Notes: generated from the sequence alone by a model not told the origin. Shown: positions 27,000-36,677, counted from the first letter of the stretch. The stretch: DNA of 42,702 nucleotides from Acidobacteriota bacterium (GCA_022340775.1 JAJDNH010000004.1:1-42702); one strand, 5' to 3'. Program-made: numbers and translations.

Positions 27000-28016
27000 G
27001 GGCGGGAGGCTCCCGCAATCCAGCACCAGCGCGCCCTCGACGTCACCGGCCCGCAACCGGTCGAGGGCCGTATTGGCCTCGCTCAGCGGCAGCACCTCGG
27101 TGCGGGTGCGAATCGGCACCCGCGGCGCCAGAGCCAGAAGCTCCTCGCCGTCTCGGCGAGTCAGGTTGGCGACCGACCGCACGACCCGCTCTTGCCACAG
27201 TATGCGGTACGGAAATGAAGGGATGTCGCTCATGTGAATCCCTCCGCTGACGACCACGCCACCCGGGCGGACGGAGCGCAGGGCGGCCGGAATCAGCGGT
27301 CCGACCGGGGCAAAGATCAGCGCCGCATCAAGCTCTTCCGGGGGGCTCTGGTCCGAGCCGCCGGCCCATGCAGCGCCCATCCCACGCGCAAACTCCTGCG
27401 CCGCCGTATCGCCGGGACGGGTGAAGGCGAACACCTTGTGACCCTGGTAGACCGCGATCTGGGCGACGATGTGGGCGGCCGCGCCGAAGCCGTACAGCCC
27501 GAGCCTGTCGATCTCTTCGCCTGCCATGCGGTAGGTGCGGTAGCCGATCAAGCCGGCGCACAGCAAAGGTGCTGCCGCCACGTCGGTGTACTCGTCCGGT
27601 AGCGGGAAGGCGTAGCGCTGATCTGCCACCGTGAGCTCAGCGAACCCGCCGTCGAGGGTGTAGCCATGAAAGCGCGCGTTTTCGCACAGGTTCTCATGGC
27701 CTGCACGGCAGTGGGAGCATTCCCCGCACGTCCAGCCCAGCCACGGCAAGCCGACGCGTTGCCCGGCGCTGAAGCGCTCCACTCCCTCGCCGGCGGCAAC
27801 CACCTCACCGACGATCTCGTGCCCCGGAATCACCGGCAGCTTCGGGTCCGGAAGCTCTCCGTCCACCAGATGCAGGTCGGTTCTGCACACCGCGCAGCAC
27901 CGCACGCGCACCAACAGCTGGCCCGGCTCCGGGTCCGGAACGGGGAGCTCGCGCGGTTCGAGGGGGTTCCCAGGTCGCGCCAGGACCATCGCTCGCATCG
28001 TCTGAGGAATCGTCAT
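26985..28016 (-). CDS. Zinc-dependent alcohol dehydrogenase family protein
   Basis: CAVCRTDLHLVDGELP, PGHEIVGEVVAAGEGV, GECSHCRAGHENLCENARFHGYTLDGGFAEL. Confidence 0.92.
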   Translation of the reverse strand: MTIPQTMRAMVLARPGNPLEPRELPVPDPEPGQLLVRVRCCAVCRTDLHLVDGELPDPKLPVIPGHEIVGEVVAAGEGVERFSAGQRVGLPWLGWTCGECSHCRAGHENLCENARFHGYTLDGGFAELTVADQRYAFPLPDEYTDVAAAPLLCAGLIGYRTYRMAGEEIDRLGLYGFGAAAHIVAQIAVYQGHKVFAFTRPGDTAAQEFARGMGAAWAGGSDQSPPEELDAALIFAPVGPLIPAALRSVRPGGVVVSGGIHMSDIPSFPYRILWQERVVRSVANLTRRDGEELLALAPRVPIRTRTEVLPLSEANTALDRLRAGDVEGALVLDCGSLPPTQGD

Positions 28017-28102
28017 CGTCGACCTCCAGCCGCCGCCTCCTCCGACCCAGTGTACCCACCACCCACTCGGATCCTCCCACCGACCACGTACAATGGCGAC
28101 CG

Positions 28103-28228
28103 ATGGGCACCTACCACCTGACCCTGGGAGCCAACCTGCTGCTGTGGGTCTTTCCCCTTGTGCTGACGGTCGTCGTCATCGTGCTGGCATTCACCGACCG
28201 CACAAGAGATGAGAAGGACGTCGGGTGA
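28103..28228 (+). CDS. 41-aa single-TM protein, candidate symporter small accessory subunit (not in supplied ORF track)
   Basis: MGTYHLTLGANLLLWVFPLVLTVVVIVLAFTDRTRDEKDVG*; stop overlaps the symporter GTG start (GTGA). Confidence 0.65.
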   Translation: MGTYHLTLGANLLLWVFPLVLTVVVIVLAFTDRTRDEKDVG

Positions 28229-29865
28229 GCCCGTTGTCCACCTCCACCTTGCTGACCGTGGTGTTGATGATGGCGCTCTACCTCGGAGCGTTGCTCTACA
28301 TCGGCTGGCGCGCTGCACGCCGCACCCACGGCGGCGAGGATTTTCACCTTGCCGGCCGCTCGCTCGGCGCGTGGGCGGCGGGAATCTCGTCCACGGCGAG
28401 CTCGGAGTCCGGCTGGGTCACGCTCGGTGCGGTCGGCATGACCTACACACACGGCGTCTCCGGTCTGTGGTTCGCTCCGGGTTGCCTGGCCGGCTACCTT
28501 CTCAATCTCTTCGTGGTGGCGCCACGGCTGCGAAGGGTGTCCGAGGAACAGGGATCCCTCACGCTGTCCGACGTTCTCACGCGGCGCTGGGGCGATCCCA
28601 GACACGTGCTCAGGATTACCTCAGTGGTGATCATCCTGCTCTGCATGATGGGCTACGTGGCAGCGCAGATGACGGCCGCCGGCAAGGCCTTCTCGTCGAC
28701 CCTTGGCATCGCAGGACCGAGCGGGTACCTTCTCGGCGTCCTCATCGGCGCCGCCGTCATCACCGCGGTGACCTCCTTCGGCGGCTTCCGCGGCGTGGCC
28801 TGGACCGACCTCTTCCAGGGCCTTCTGATGGCGGCCGCCCTGATCGGCCTGCCCCTGTACGCGGTGGCGAAGCTGGGCGGCTTCGAGGCCCTGGTCAACG
28901 GTCTCGGCGCTATCGATCCTCACCTACTGAGCGCGACCGGTGACCGGGTCGGCCCTGCACTGTGGGGGTTCATCGTCGGCGAGCTCGGCATCGGTCTCGG
29001 CTACCCCGGGATGCCGCACGTGATCACGCGCTACATGGCCGCCAGGGACCAGCGTGAGGTGCGCCGTCTGCGCGTGATCGCGCTCCTGTGGGGGGTGGCC
29101 GTCTTCTACGGTGCAGGCGTCGTGGGGCTCGCTGGCCGGGTGATGTTCCCGGCCCTCGCAGACGGCGAGCAGACCCTGATGGTGATGGCGCTCAAGCTGC
29201 TTCACCCCGTGCTCGCCGGGGTCATGCTGGCGGCTGTGATCTCCGCCATCCTGTCGACCGTCTCTTCACAGCTCCTTGTGGCGGCTTCGGCTGTCTCCTA
29301 CGACGTGGTCGAGGAGGTCATGGATCGCACTGCAGACGATCACCGAAGCCTCGTGCTCGGCCGCTGGACAGTAGCTGTGGTCGGCGTGGTCGGTGTCCTG
29401 CTCGCCCTCTCCGGGGTACGCCTGGTGTTCTGGTTCGTGCTCTTCGCCTGGTCCGGGCTGGGTGCGAGCTTCGGTCCTCTCGTCCTCTTGGCGCTGCACA
29501 GAAACGCAGTCAGCCGCCACGGCGCACTGGCCGGAATGCTGACTGGCTTCGGCGTCACGGTGGCGTGGAAGCTCGGGCGCGACGCCGCTTCAGACCCGGT
29601 GGCGTTCTCACGTGTGCCGTTCTTCACTCTCGCGGTGGCCGCCGTGATCCTGATTCTGGGGCGCATCTCCGAGCGCATGGAGGTCGGCGACATGGCCGCG
29701 GTTCTCGCTGCCACTGCAGTCACCCTCGCCTCGTGGTGGCTGGTGCAACGCGGCGGTCTCCACAACCTCTACGAGCTGGTGCCGGCCTTCCTGCTCGCCG
29801 GCTGCGCAGCGCTCGGGGTGAGCAGGGCGTTTCCGGCCGTACACACGACCGCTGAGGAACCCTGA
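28225..29865 (+). CDS. Sodium:solute symporter family transporter
   Basis: GTG start; ~13 TM helices; GEDFHLAGRSLGAWAAGISSTASSESGWVTLGAVG and AAVISAILSTVSSQLLVAASAVSYDV. Confidence 0.92.
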   Translation: MSPLSTSTLLTVVLMMALYLGALLYIGWRAARRTHGGEDFHLAGRSLGAWAAGISSTASSESGWVTLGAVGMTYTHGVSGLWFAPGCLAGYLLNLFVVAPRLRRVSEEQGSLTLSDVLTRRWGDPRHVLRITSVVIILLCMMGYVAAQMTAAGKAFSSTLGIAGPSGYLLGVLIGAAVITAVTSFGGFRGVAWTDLFQGLLMAAALIGLPLYAVAKLGGFEALVNGLGAIDPHLLSATGDRVGPALWGFIVGELGIGLGYPGMPHVITRYMAARDQREVRRLRVIALLWGVAVFYGAGVVGLAGRVMFPALADGEQTLMVMALKLLHPVLAGVMLAAVISAILSTVSSQLLVAASAVSYDVVEEVMDRTADDHRSLVLGRWTVAVVGVVGVLLALSGVRLVFWFVLFAWSGLGASFGPLVLLALHRNAVSRHGALAGMLTGFGVTVAWKLGRDAASDPVAFSRVPFFTLAVAAVILILGRISERMEVGDMAAVLAATAVTLASWWLVQRGGLHNLYELVPAFLLAGCAALGVSRAFPAVHTTAEEP

Positions 29866-29866
29866 G

Positions 29867-31309
29867 CTACGCCGCCGGGGGCGGTGTCATCCCGAACGAG
29901 AGCCTGACGTACCGCTGCACCTCCCGCTGGAAGGCAGCCAGGCGCGCCTCGTCCTGGTTGGCGACCAGGCCATGCCGCGTCAGGTTGGGGTTGCCGCAGA
30001 AGCCTGCCAGGGGCACACCACCGATGCCGGTCTCGAAATAGAGCGCTACGGTCGGCGAAACGCCATGGCGGGCCGCCGCCTCGAGGCAACGGTCGGAGAG
30101 CCGAAGCACGGCGTACATCGAGCCTTCCCAGTCAAACCCCTCAGGATCTGGCAGCAACGGTTGCGAGGCGTCGAGCAGCTCCCCGTGACGTGCGAATGCG
30201 CGGCCGAGAATGAGCCGCCGCCGGCGCCGCAGGTGACGGCCGATCCGCAGCTGCAGGCGTAGGCGAGCGCGCTTGAGGTCCTTGTCCCCGGTCACGTATG
30301 GTGCCAGCAACGCCAACGTCATCGCCTGCATCATGTTCGACGGGCCGGCCATCACGTTCTGCGCGTAGCGCGTGATTCCACCCACGAACGGCGTTGCCCG
30401 GCTCAGAATCGCGCCCGCACGCAAGCCCGTCACGCCGTGGGTCTTTGACAGCGAATCGATGAACACCACGCGCTCGGCAAAGCGCGGGTCCTCCCCGAAC
30501 CAGCTCAGCAGCTGCCGGTGCTGCGGATGCAGGCGGACGTACACCGAGTCGAGGATGATCCCGGCATGGGGCCAGCGGTCCAGGAAAGCCGCCAGGAACG
30601 CCCGCAGCTGCTCGGGTGGAAGGGTGCGTCCGGTGGGGTTGTTGATCGGCATCAGGTACAGGCCGTCGATCTCCTGACCATCTCCGATGGTGGTGAGGTC
30701 GTCCGGATCGGGGTCCATATCCGGCCGGGAAGGCGCCAGCAGGTGAACCCGCATCCCCTGCAGTGCCATCTGGTCGAGCGGGCACGAGAAAGTGGGGAGC
30801 GGCACCAGCATGGTCGCTGGGCTGGCACAGCCCTCGCGCTCCCGCTTCGCCTCCGAAACCCCCATGAGGGCGGCCTGCAGGCACTGATTCCCGCCGTGGA
30901 AGACGAACACCTGCGGCAGCGTCCCGGGGCTGTTCGCGAACTCGAGCCCCACCTGGTGCCTCCACACCTCGCTCCATGCTCTGGTGACCGCGGGGTACCC
31001 GATCGAATCGAGGTTGTAGCCCATAGGGTGCTCGGAGAGCTGGCTCAACCACCCATCCACGTGGGTGGCCGCGCATTTCAGGAGATCACCCCAGTCCTGG
31101 CGCAGCTGCGGATCCTCGGGGTCGTTCGTTGGAACGGTTCGCCAGTCGAGGTCCCCTATCGCAGTCGCCAGGTCGCCGAACCCGCGGCTGCGCATCGAGC
31201 TTACGACCCGGCTCATGAGACGGATCGGCGCACTGGAGAACACATCCCGATACCGCTGGTACGTTTCGATGCGAGTGGAAAGCTCATCGGAAGGGTGCTC
31301 GGAATCCAC
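29867..31309 (-). CDS. PLP-dependent aminotransferase class I/II
   Basis: LPQVFVFHGGNQCLQAAL, LMPINNPTGRTLPPEQL, VVFIDSLSKTHGVTGLRAGAIL (PLP-Lys). Confidence 0.87.
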   Translation of the reverse strand: MDSEHPSDELSTRIETYQRYRDVFSSAPIRLMSRVVSSMRSRGFGDLATAIGDLDWRTVPTNDPEDPQLRQDWGDLLKCAATHVDGWLSQLSEHPMGYNLDSIGYPAVTRAWSEVWRHQVGLEFANSPGTLPQVFVFHGGNQCLQAALMGVSEAKREREGCASPATMLVPLPTFSCPLDQMALQGMRVHLLAPSRPDMDPDPDDLTTIGDGQEIDGLYLMPINNPTGRTLPPEQLRAFLAAFLDRWPHAGIILDSVYVRLHPQHRQLLSWFGEDPRFAERVVFIDSLSKTHGVTGLRAGAILSRATPFVGGITRYAQNVMAGPSNMMQAMTLALLAPYVTGDKDLKRARLRLQLRIGRHLRRRRRLILGRAFARHGELLDASQPLLPDPEGFDWEGSMYAVLRLSDRCLEAAARHGVSPTVALYFETGIGGVPLAGFCGNPNLTRHGLVANQDEARLAAFQREVQRYVRLSFGMTPPPAA

Positions 31310-31466
31310 GGGTCACCTCCTACTTCGAGCCCCCGCATGGTATCCGCGCCACTTCCCCACGTACAGCCCTCACCGGGACCGACCACTCCCGGTCGCGCGG
31401 GAGACGAGCAGATGGACCAGAGCCCAGGCCGACCGTCCAGTTGACATTGTCGTGCCCGCGGTGGAA

Positions 31467-31486
31467 GAATGAATGAGGATTCATTC
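31467..31486. promoter_or_regulatory. FadR(TetR)-like operator GAATGAAT-GAGG-ATTCATTC
   Basis: Perfect 8-bp inverted repeat 13 bp before TetR ATG; resembles Bacillus-type FadR boxes (TGAATGAnnnTCATTCA-like). Confidence 0.75.
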
Positions 31487-31499
31487 ACCGGGAGGCCTC

Positions 31500-32135
31500 A
31501 TGCCTGAAGGTCAAACAGCACACCAGCTCTCCCAGCGTGAGCTTAAGCGACAGAGAATCATCCGTGCAGCCATCGACGTGTTTGCTGAGAAAGGCTACTT
31601 CGGCGCCCGCATGACCGACGTTGCCCACGCGGCAGAGGTTGCCGACGGCACCTTGTACCTGTACTTCGACGGCAAGGAGGACCTGCTCCTCAGCCTGTTT
31701 GACCACGTTCTGACACGGTTCGTGGAGCAGCTCAAAGCCGAGATCGCCGACATCGACGACCCGCTCGACAAGCTGCGCGTCATGGTGCGGCTCCATCTGG
31801 AGAAGCTCGGCCGTGACCGCGCTCTGGCGCACGTCCTGCAGATCGAGACACGCCACTCGCGGCGGTTCATGAGCCTGTTCACGCGTGGTAAGCTTGCGGA
31901 GTATCTCAGTCTGCTGCGAGGGATTATCGAGGAGGGGCAGGAGATGGGGCGGTTCCGCCGCGATATCAGCGCCGGTCTCGCCACCAACGTCGTCTTCGGC
32001 GCCGTCGACGAGTTGGTCATGAGCTGGTTGCTCGCAGACCAGCCCGGGGACCTGACCCGCCACCTGCGACCACTCCTCCACATTCTGGCCGAGGGCCTGG
32101 CGACCAACGGCGAGCCCCGGGAGGTGGAGTCATGA
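31500..32135 (+). CDS. TetR/AcrR family regulator, FadR-like
   Basis: RQRIIRAAIDVFAEKGYFGARMTDVAHAAEVADGTLYLYFDGKEDLLLSLFD HTH; ATGA overlap with fadD. Confidence 0.9.
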   Translation: MPEGQTAHQLSQRELKRQRIIRAAIDVFAEKGYFGARMTDVAHAAEVADGTLYLYFDGKEDLLLSLFDHVLTRFVEQLKAEIADIDDPLDKLRVMVRLHLEKLGRDRALAHVLQIETRHSRRFMSLFTRGKLAEYLSLLRGIIEEGQEMGRFRRDISAGLATNVVFGAVDELVMSWLLADQPGDLTRHLRPLLHILAEGLATNGEPREVES

Positions 32136-33901
32136 CCGATCTGACGACGCTCGACCTGTACCGGCACGAGGTCGACAACCCGCGCCCCGCGCACTACCTG
32201 CACTATGTCCCCGGAGGCCGGCGCGAGCTCAGCACCGAGGAGTTCTTCGCCCGCACCGCGGCACTGGCAACAGCGCTGGAAGAGCTCGGGGTGGGGCACG
32301 GCGACCGCGTGATGCTGCTGGCCGACAACCGGCCCGAGTGGCATGTCGTGGACCTCGCCACCGCCGACTTGGGAGCCATCCTGGTGCCGGTCTACAGCAC
32401 CCTGACGCCCACCCAGGTGGAGTATCAGGCCAAGGACTCCGGCGCCGTGATCGCAGTCGCCGAGAGCCCCGAGCACATGGCCAAGTTCAGGGAGGTGGTC
32501 AAGACCTGTCCGTCCCTTGCCCATTTGATTCAGATCGAAGGCCAGCCGATCGAAGGTGCCAAGGCGCTGGACGACATCATCGCGGGCACCGACGGGGACA
32601 AGAACGGCGATCTGTTCTGGCAGCGCGCCGCCAAAGTCACCGAGGACGATCTCCTGACCCTGATCTACACCTCGGGTACGACCGGGAACCCCAAGGGGGT
32701 CATGCTGACCCACCGGAACCTGGTCCAGAATGTCCTCGCTTCGGCCGAGCGAGCCCCCGTCGACCCCGACGCTCTGGCTCTCGAGTTCCTGCCTCTATGC
32801 CACGTGTTCGAGCGCATGGTCGGCTACATCTTCATGTACCGCTCCGTTCGCAAGGCCTACTGCTCCGTCTACCACGTCGGCGACCTGGTAGCCGAGATCG
32901 CTCCCAACGCCTTCGCGGGAGTCCCCAGGTTCTATGAAAAGGTGCACGACAAGATCATGGACATGGTCGGTTCGGCGCCCGCCATCAGGCGCGCTCTCTT
33001 CAACTGGGCGCTAGGCGTGGGCCAACGTGCGATCCCGGCGCGGCTCGCAGGCCGTCAGCCCTCGGGGCTCGCCTTTGCGCTCGCTGACAAGCTCGTCCTG
33101 TCGAAGGTCAGAATGGGCCTCGGTGGGCGGGTCAAGTTCTGCATCTCTGGCGGAGCTCCCCTGCCGCTCTTCGTGAACGAGTTCTTCCACGCCATCGGCA
33201 TCGACCTAATCGAGGGCTACGGGCTGACGGAGACCTCTCCGGTGATCGCGGTCAACGGCACGGCAGCGAACGAGTGTCAGCTGGGCACGGTCGGTCGGGC
33301 ACTGTCGAATCTGGAGGTCGCAACAGCCGATGATGGTGAGCTCATGGTCAAGGGGCCGAGCGTGATGAAGGGGTACTGGAACCTCCCCGAGAAGACCGCT
33401 GAGGTCTTCGACGAGAACGGCTTCTTTCACACCGGGGACATCGCCGAGATCCAGACTGACGGCTTCATTCGGATCACGGACCGAAAGAAGGACCTCATTG
33501 TCACCGGCGGCGGCAAGAACATCGCCCCGCAGCCGATCGAGAATGAGCTCAAGCGCTCGCAGTACATCGACAACGCGGTCCTGATCGGCGACCGGCGCCC
33601 GTTCGTCGTGGCGCTGCTGAGCCCGAACACCGAGGCGCTCGAGAAGTGGGCCGGCCAACACGGCGCCGGCGGGTCGACAGTAGCCGAGCTCTCAGGCGAC
33701 CCCCGGGTGGTGGCTCTCTTCCAGGAAACCGTCGACCAGGTCAACGCCGGCCTCGCCCGCTACGAGCAGATCAAGAAGTTCGCGGTGCTGCCCTTGATGC
33801 TGTCGATGGAGGGGGGCCACCTCACTCCGACCCTCAAGGTCAAGAGACGTGTGGTCGAGAAGGAGTACGCCGACCTGATCGACGGGTTGTACTCCGAGTA
33901 A
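32132..33901 (+). CDS. fadD: Long-chain fatty acid-CoA ligase (AMP-binding)
   Basis: LIYTSGTTGNPKGVMLTHRNL, EGYGLTETSPVIAVN, FHTGDIAEIQTDGFIRITDRKKDLIVTGGGKNIAPQPIE. Confidence 0.95.
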   Translation: MTDLTTLDLYRHEVDNPRPAHYLHYVPGGRRELSTEEFFARTAALATALEELGVGHGDRVMLLADNRPEWHVVDLATADLGAILVPVYSTLTPTQVEYQAKDSGAVIAVAESPEHMAKFREVVKTCPSLAHLIQIEGQPIEGAKALDDIIAGTDGDKNGDLFWQRAAKVTEDDLLTLIYTSGTTGNPKGVMLTHRNLVQNVLASAERAPVDPDALALEFLPLCHVFERMVGYIFMYRSVRKAYCSVYHVGDLVAEIAPNAFAGVPRFYEKVHDKIMDMVGSAPAIRRALFNWALGVGQRAIPARLAGRQPSGLAFALADKLVLSKVRMGLGGRVKFCISGGAPLPLFVNEFFHAIGIDLIEGYGLTETSPVIAVNGTAANECQLGTVGRALSNLEVATADDGELMVKGPSVMKGYWNLPEKTAEVFDENGFFHTGDIAEIQTDGFIRITDRKKDLIVTGGGKNIAPQPIENELKRSQYIDNAVLIGDRRPFVVALLSPNTEALEKWAGQHGAGGSTVAELSGDPRVVALFQETVDQVNAGLARYEQIKKFAVLPLMLSMEGGHLTPTLKVKRRVVEKEYADLIDGLYSE

Positions 33902-33947
33902 GGCGCGATCCGACGACCCCGAGCTCGCGCCGAAGTACACTCGGCAG

Positions 33948-36125
33948 GTGAACGGCCGGCCACTCGAACCTCTGTTTCCCCCTCAGTCGGCGGTCCGCTT
34001 CGCGCTCATCGCGCTCGTGTTCGTGGTCGCCATGTCCCGTCTGGCGGCGATCCCGGGCCAGCCTTGGGAGCAGGACGAGGCGCTTTTTGCTGCCGCGGCC
34101 TTCAACACCAACATCATCGAGCACCGTCCCCACCCCCCCGGCTTTCCGCTCTGGGTCGCCGCCGCCAAGGCCAGCAACATGGTCCTCGGTGATCCCCTCC
34201 TCGGCCTGCAGCTTCTCTCGGCCCTTTCCTCGATCGCTCTCCTACCACTGCTGGCCCTGCTGTGGGGTCGCCTGCTCGGCCCCGAGCTCGGCCTCGCTGC
34301 CTCCGCTCTCTTCGCGTTCCTCCCCGGGGTGTGGTTCCACGCGCCACGCGCGTTCTCGACCACCCCGGCGGTCGCCATCGCGGCGCTGGCTGGGCTGCTG
34401 TGGCTCGCTCCAGGGAGAGGGCGCCTCCTCGCCGGCTCGGTCGCCATGGCATGTGCGGTGCTAGTCCGGCCAGTGCTGGCACCGCCGCTCGTGGTCGCCG
34501 GCATCGCCGCTGCCTGGTTGAGGAGGGATCGGATACGTGACGTTGTGCTCTCCGGTGTGTTGGCGGCCGGAGTTATCCTCGCCGGCTTCCTGCCGCTCAT
34601 CATCGACACCGGAGGCCTTGGACCTTTCCTCGACGCACTGGCCGCGCACGGAACATACCAGGAGAGAAACGTCGGCCTGGTGACGTGGACGGCGGGCCGG
34701 CTGGGGATCGTTCGCGCTGTCGGCGGCCCGCCCGCCGCCGTCCTCGCTCTCGCGCTCGGCGTTCTCGGCTGGCTCGGCCTCGTCCGGCGCCACCGCCGAG
34801 TTGCGTGGGGGCTCGCGCTGGTCACGATCGTGGCCGCGGCCTGGCTTCTCCTCGCACACAACCGAACCTACACCCGGTACACCGTGCCGTGGCTGGCGTT
34901 GTGGGTCGGGCTCGCGGTGCTCGGTATCGTTCGCCTGGTCGGCTCGAGGCGTTACGCGCTGATCGCGGTCGCCGTCCTTACCACAGCAGCGGCGGCATGG
35001 ACACTGCCGGCCATCGCCAGCCAGGCGACCGCACCGTTCCCGCCGCTCGCGGCGCTGTCAGCTGCGCAGACCTCCGGTTCGGCGCGATCGATCATCACGG
35101 ACGGAGGCATCAGTCCGTTCGTTGACCTGCTGAGCCTGGCCCGGCGGGGGTCGCGACCGACCTACTGGCGGCCACTGCTACTCGACGGACGGCAGGATGC
35201 TCGTTCGATCCGCGGACCGTGGACCTACACCTGGGCCGAGGGGACGCGGCCGGCGCTGGTACCGGCGCCCGCGCCCCCGCCGCGGGTCTTCCAGTGTCGG
35301 GAAACGCGGCTCGTGTACCTGTCGCAGCAACGCTACCTAACCGCGTGGTCGGCCTCTCGCGGCGCCATCGTGCTGGGCCCCGCCCACCTTCTTCCTGCCG
35401 CTGGGGGAAGATTGGCGATCAAAGGGAAGGTCGACCTCCTCGCCCAGCCTACCCCTCCGGGCAGCTGGCTCGGTGCAGTTTTCTCGGTCCGAGGGCGTCC
35501 GGCCTCCGTCAGCCTGGAGCTGGACCAAAGAGAGATCCTGTCGACAGAGTTACCCCCCGGCACTCATGTCTACCGGATCCCCCTCCGAGACCACGTCGTG
35601 AGCGACGCGAAGCGGACGGCGATCGTCAGCATCCTCCGCCATGGGGACGACGGTGGAGATCTCGAGCTCCGCCACCTCTGGATCGATGCTCCTGGACGGC
35701 CGGTGGGCCCGCGCATGATCCCGGCCACAGCACTCCCAAACGGGCTCTCAGGGTTGATCGACGGGGACGGCCTGTACGGCCTCGAGCAACTGGGCGAACC
35801 CCCACGTCCGGCGCGGTGGACCGGGCCGCGGGCATGGCTGTCGATCCCTGCGGGCTTCCCCCGCATCAGTATCGCTCTGTGCGCACCTCGGCCCGGCGGC
35901 GCCCGTGTCCGCCTTCGAACCGAGCCACTCGGGTCGGAGATCACCGTGGTGGTGGGCCCCCAGTGGACAACGGCAGAGCTGTCGCTACCGCGCGCTGCCG
36001 GCCGTTGCGTCCTGAGCCTGGAAGTTCTGGATCCCTTCGTGCCGGCAAAGGCCGATCCGTCGAGCACGGACCATCGCCGCCTCGGAGTGGTCCTCGGCAA
36101 CATCCGCTTCGACGAGGTTCGGTGA
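33948..36125 (+). CDS. GT-C/ArnT-like multi-pass membrane protein with C-terminal beta-rich region
   Basis: GQPWEQDEALFAAAAFNTNIIEHRPHPPGFPLWVAAAKA (acidic motif in first loop), ~10 TM, long C-terminal soluble part. Confidence 0.75.
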   Translation: MNGRPLEPLFPPQSAVRFALIALVFVVAMSRLAAIPGQPWEQDEALFAAAAFNTNIIEHRPHPPGFPLWVAAAKASNMVLGDPLLGLQLLSALSSIALLPLLALLWGRLLGPELGLAASALFAFLPGVWFHAPRAFSTTPAVAIAALAGLLWLAPGRGRLLAGSVAMACAVLVRPVLAPPLVVAGIAAAWLRRDRIRDVVLSGVLAAGVILAGFLPLIIDTGGLGPFLDALAAHGTYQERNVGLVTWTAGRLGIVRAVGGPPAAVLALALGVLGWLGLVRRHRRVAWGLALVTIVAAAWLLLAHNRTYTRYTVPWLALWVGLAVLGIVRLVGSRRYALIAVAVLTTAAAAWTLPAIASQATAPFPPLAALSAAQTSGSARSIITDGGISPFVDLLSLARRGSRPTYWRPLLLDGRQDARSIRGPWTYTWAEGTRPALVPAPAPPPRVFQCRETRLVYLSQQRYLTAWSASRGAIVLGPAHLLPAAGGRLAIKGKVDLLAQPTPPGSWLGAVFSVRGRPASVSLELDQREILSTELPPGTHVYRIPLRDHVVSDAKRTAIVSILRHGDDGGDLELRHLWIDAPGRPVGPRMIPATALPNGLSGLIDGDGLYGLEQLGEPPRPARWTGPRAWLSIPAGFPRISIALCAPRPGGARVRLRTEPLGSEITVVVGPQWTTAELSLPRAAGRCVLSLEVLDPFVPAKADPSSTDHRRLGVVLGNIRFDEVR

Positions 36126-36135
36126 AGAGAACAAA

Positions 36136-36161
36136 GGCCCGGGACTCAGGCGCCCCGGGCC
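36136..36161. terminator. Candidate bidirectional terminator hairpin
   Basis: GGCCCGGG-N10-CCCGGGCC between convergent GT-C and hsp20 stops. Confidence 0.55.
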
Positions 36162-36182
36162 CGCTGATCGACAGGACAGGTG

Positions 36183-36629
36183 CTACTTCACCGAAACTTT
36201 GATCGAGCGGGGCTTGCTCTCCTCTCGCTTCGGCAGGCTCACGTACAGGACGCCGCTGTCGAAACGCGCGTCGATCTTCGCGGGGTCGACGTTGTTGGGA
36301 ACCTGGAACGAGCGCTCGAACGAGCCGTACGTCCGCTCGACCCGGTGGCAGGTCTCCCCCTCGGCCGCTTCCTCGAAGCTCCTCTCGCCTGAGATCGTGA
36401 GCATGGAGTTTTCCAGCGTGACGTCGACGTTGTCGGAGCTGAAACCCGGGAGCTCGATCTCGAGCTTGATCGCGTCCGCAGTCTCGCGGACGTCTACCGG
36501 CGGAGTCCAGCTGCCACGCACGGACTCTCTGCCGCTCCGTCCACTGAAGACCTCGTTCATGAGCCTGGTCATGTCATCGGCGAAACGCGCCATCTCACGC
36601 GGCTGTTGCCAGATCGTCATACGTGCCAT
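36183..36629 (-). CDS. Hsp20/alpha-crystallin small heat shock protein
   Basis: WTPPVDVRETADAIKLEIELPGFSSDNVDVTLENSMLTISGER...FERSFQVPNNVDPAKIDARFDSGVLYVSLPKREESKPRSIKV. Confidence 0.96.
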   Translation of the reverse strand: MARMTIWQQPREMARFADDMTRLMNEVFSGRSGRESVRGSWTPPVDVRETADAIKLEIELPGFSSDNVDVTLENSMLTISGERSFEEAAEGETCHRVERTYGSFERSFQVPNNVDPAKIDARFDSGVLYVSLPKREESKPRSIKVSVK

Positions 36630-36677
36630 TGTTCTGTTCCTCCTTTCGCTTCTCCCCGGGGGTTCCCCGGCACGATC

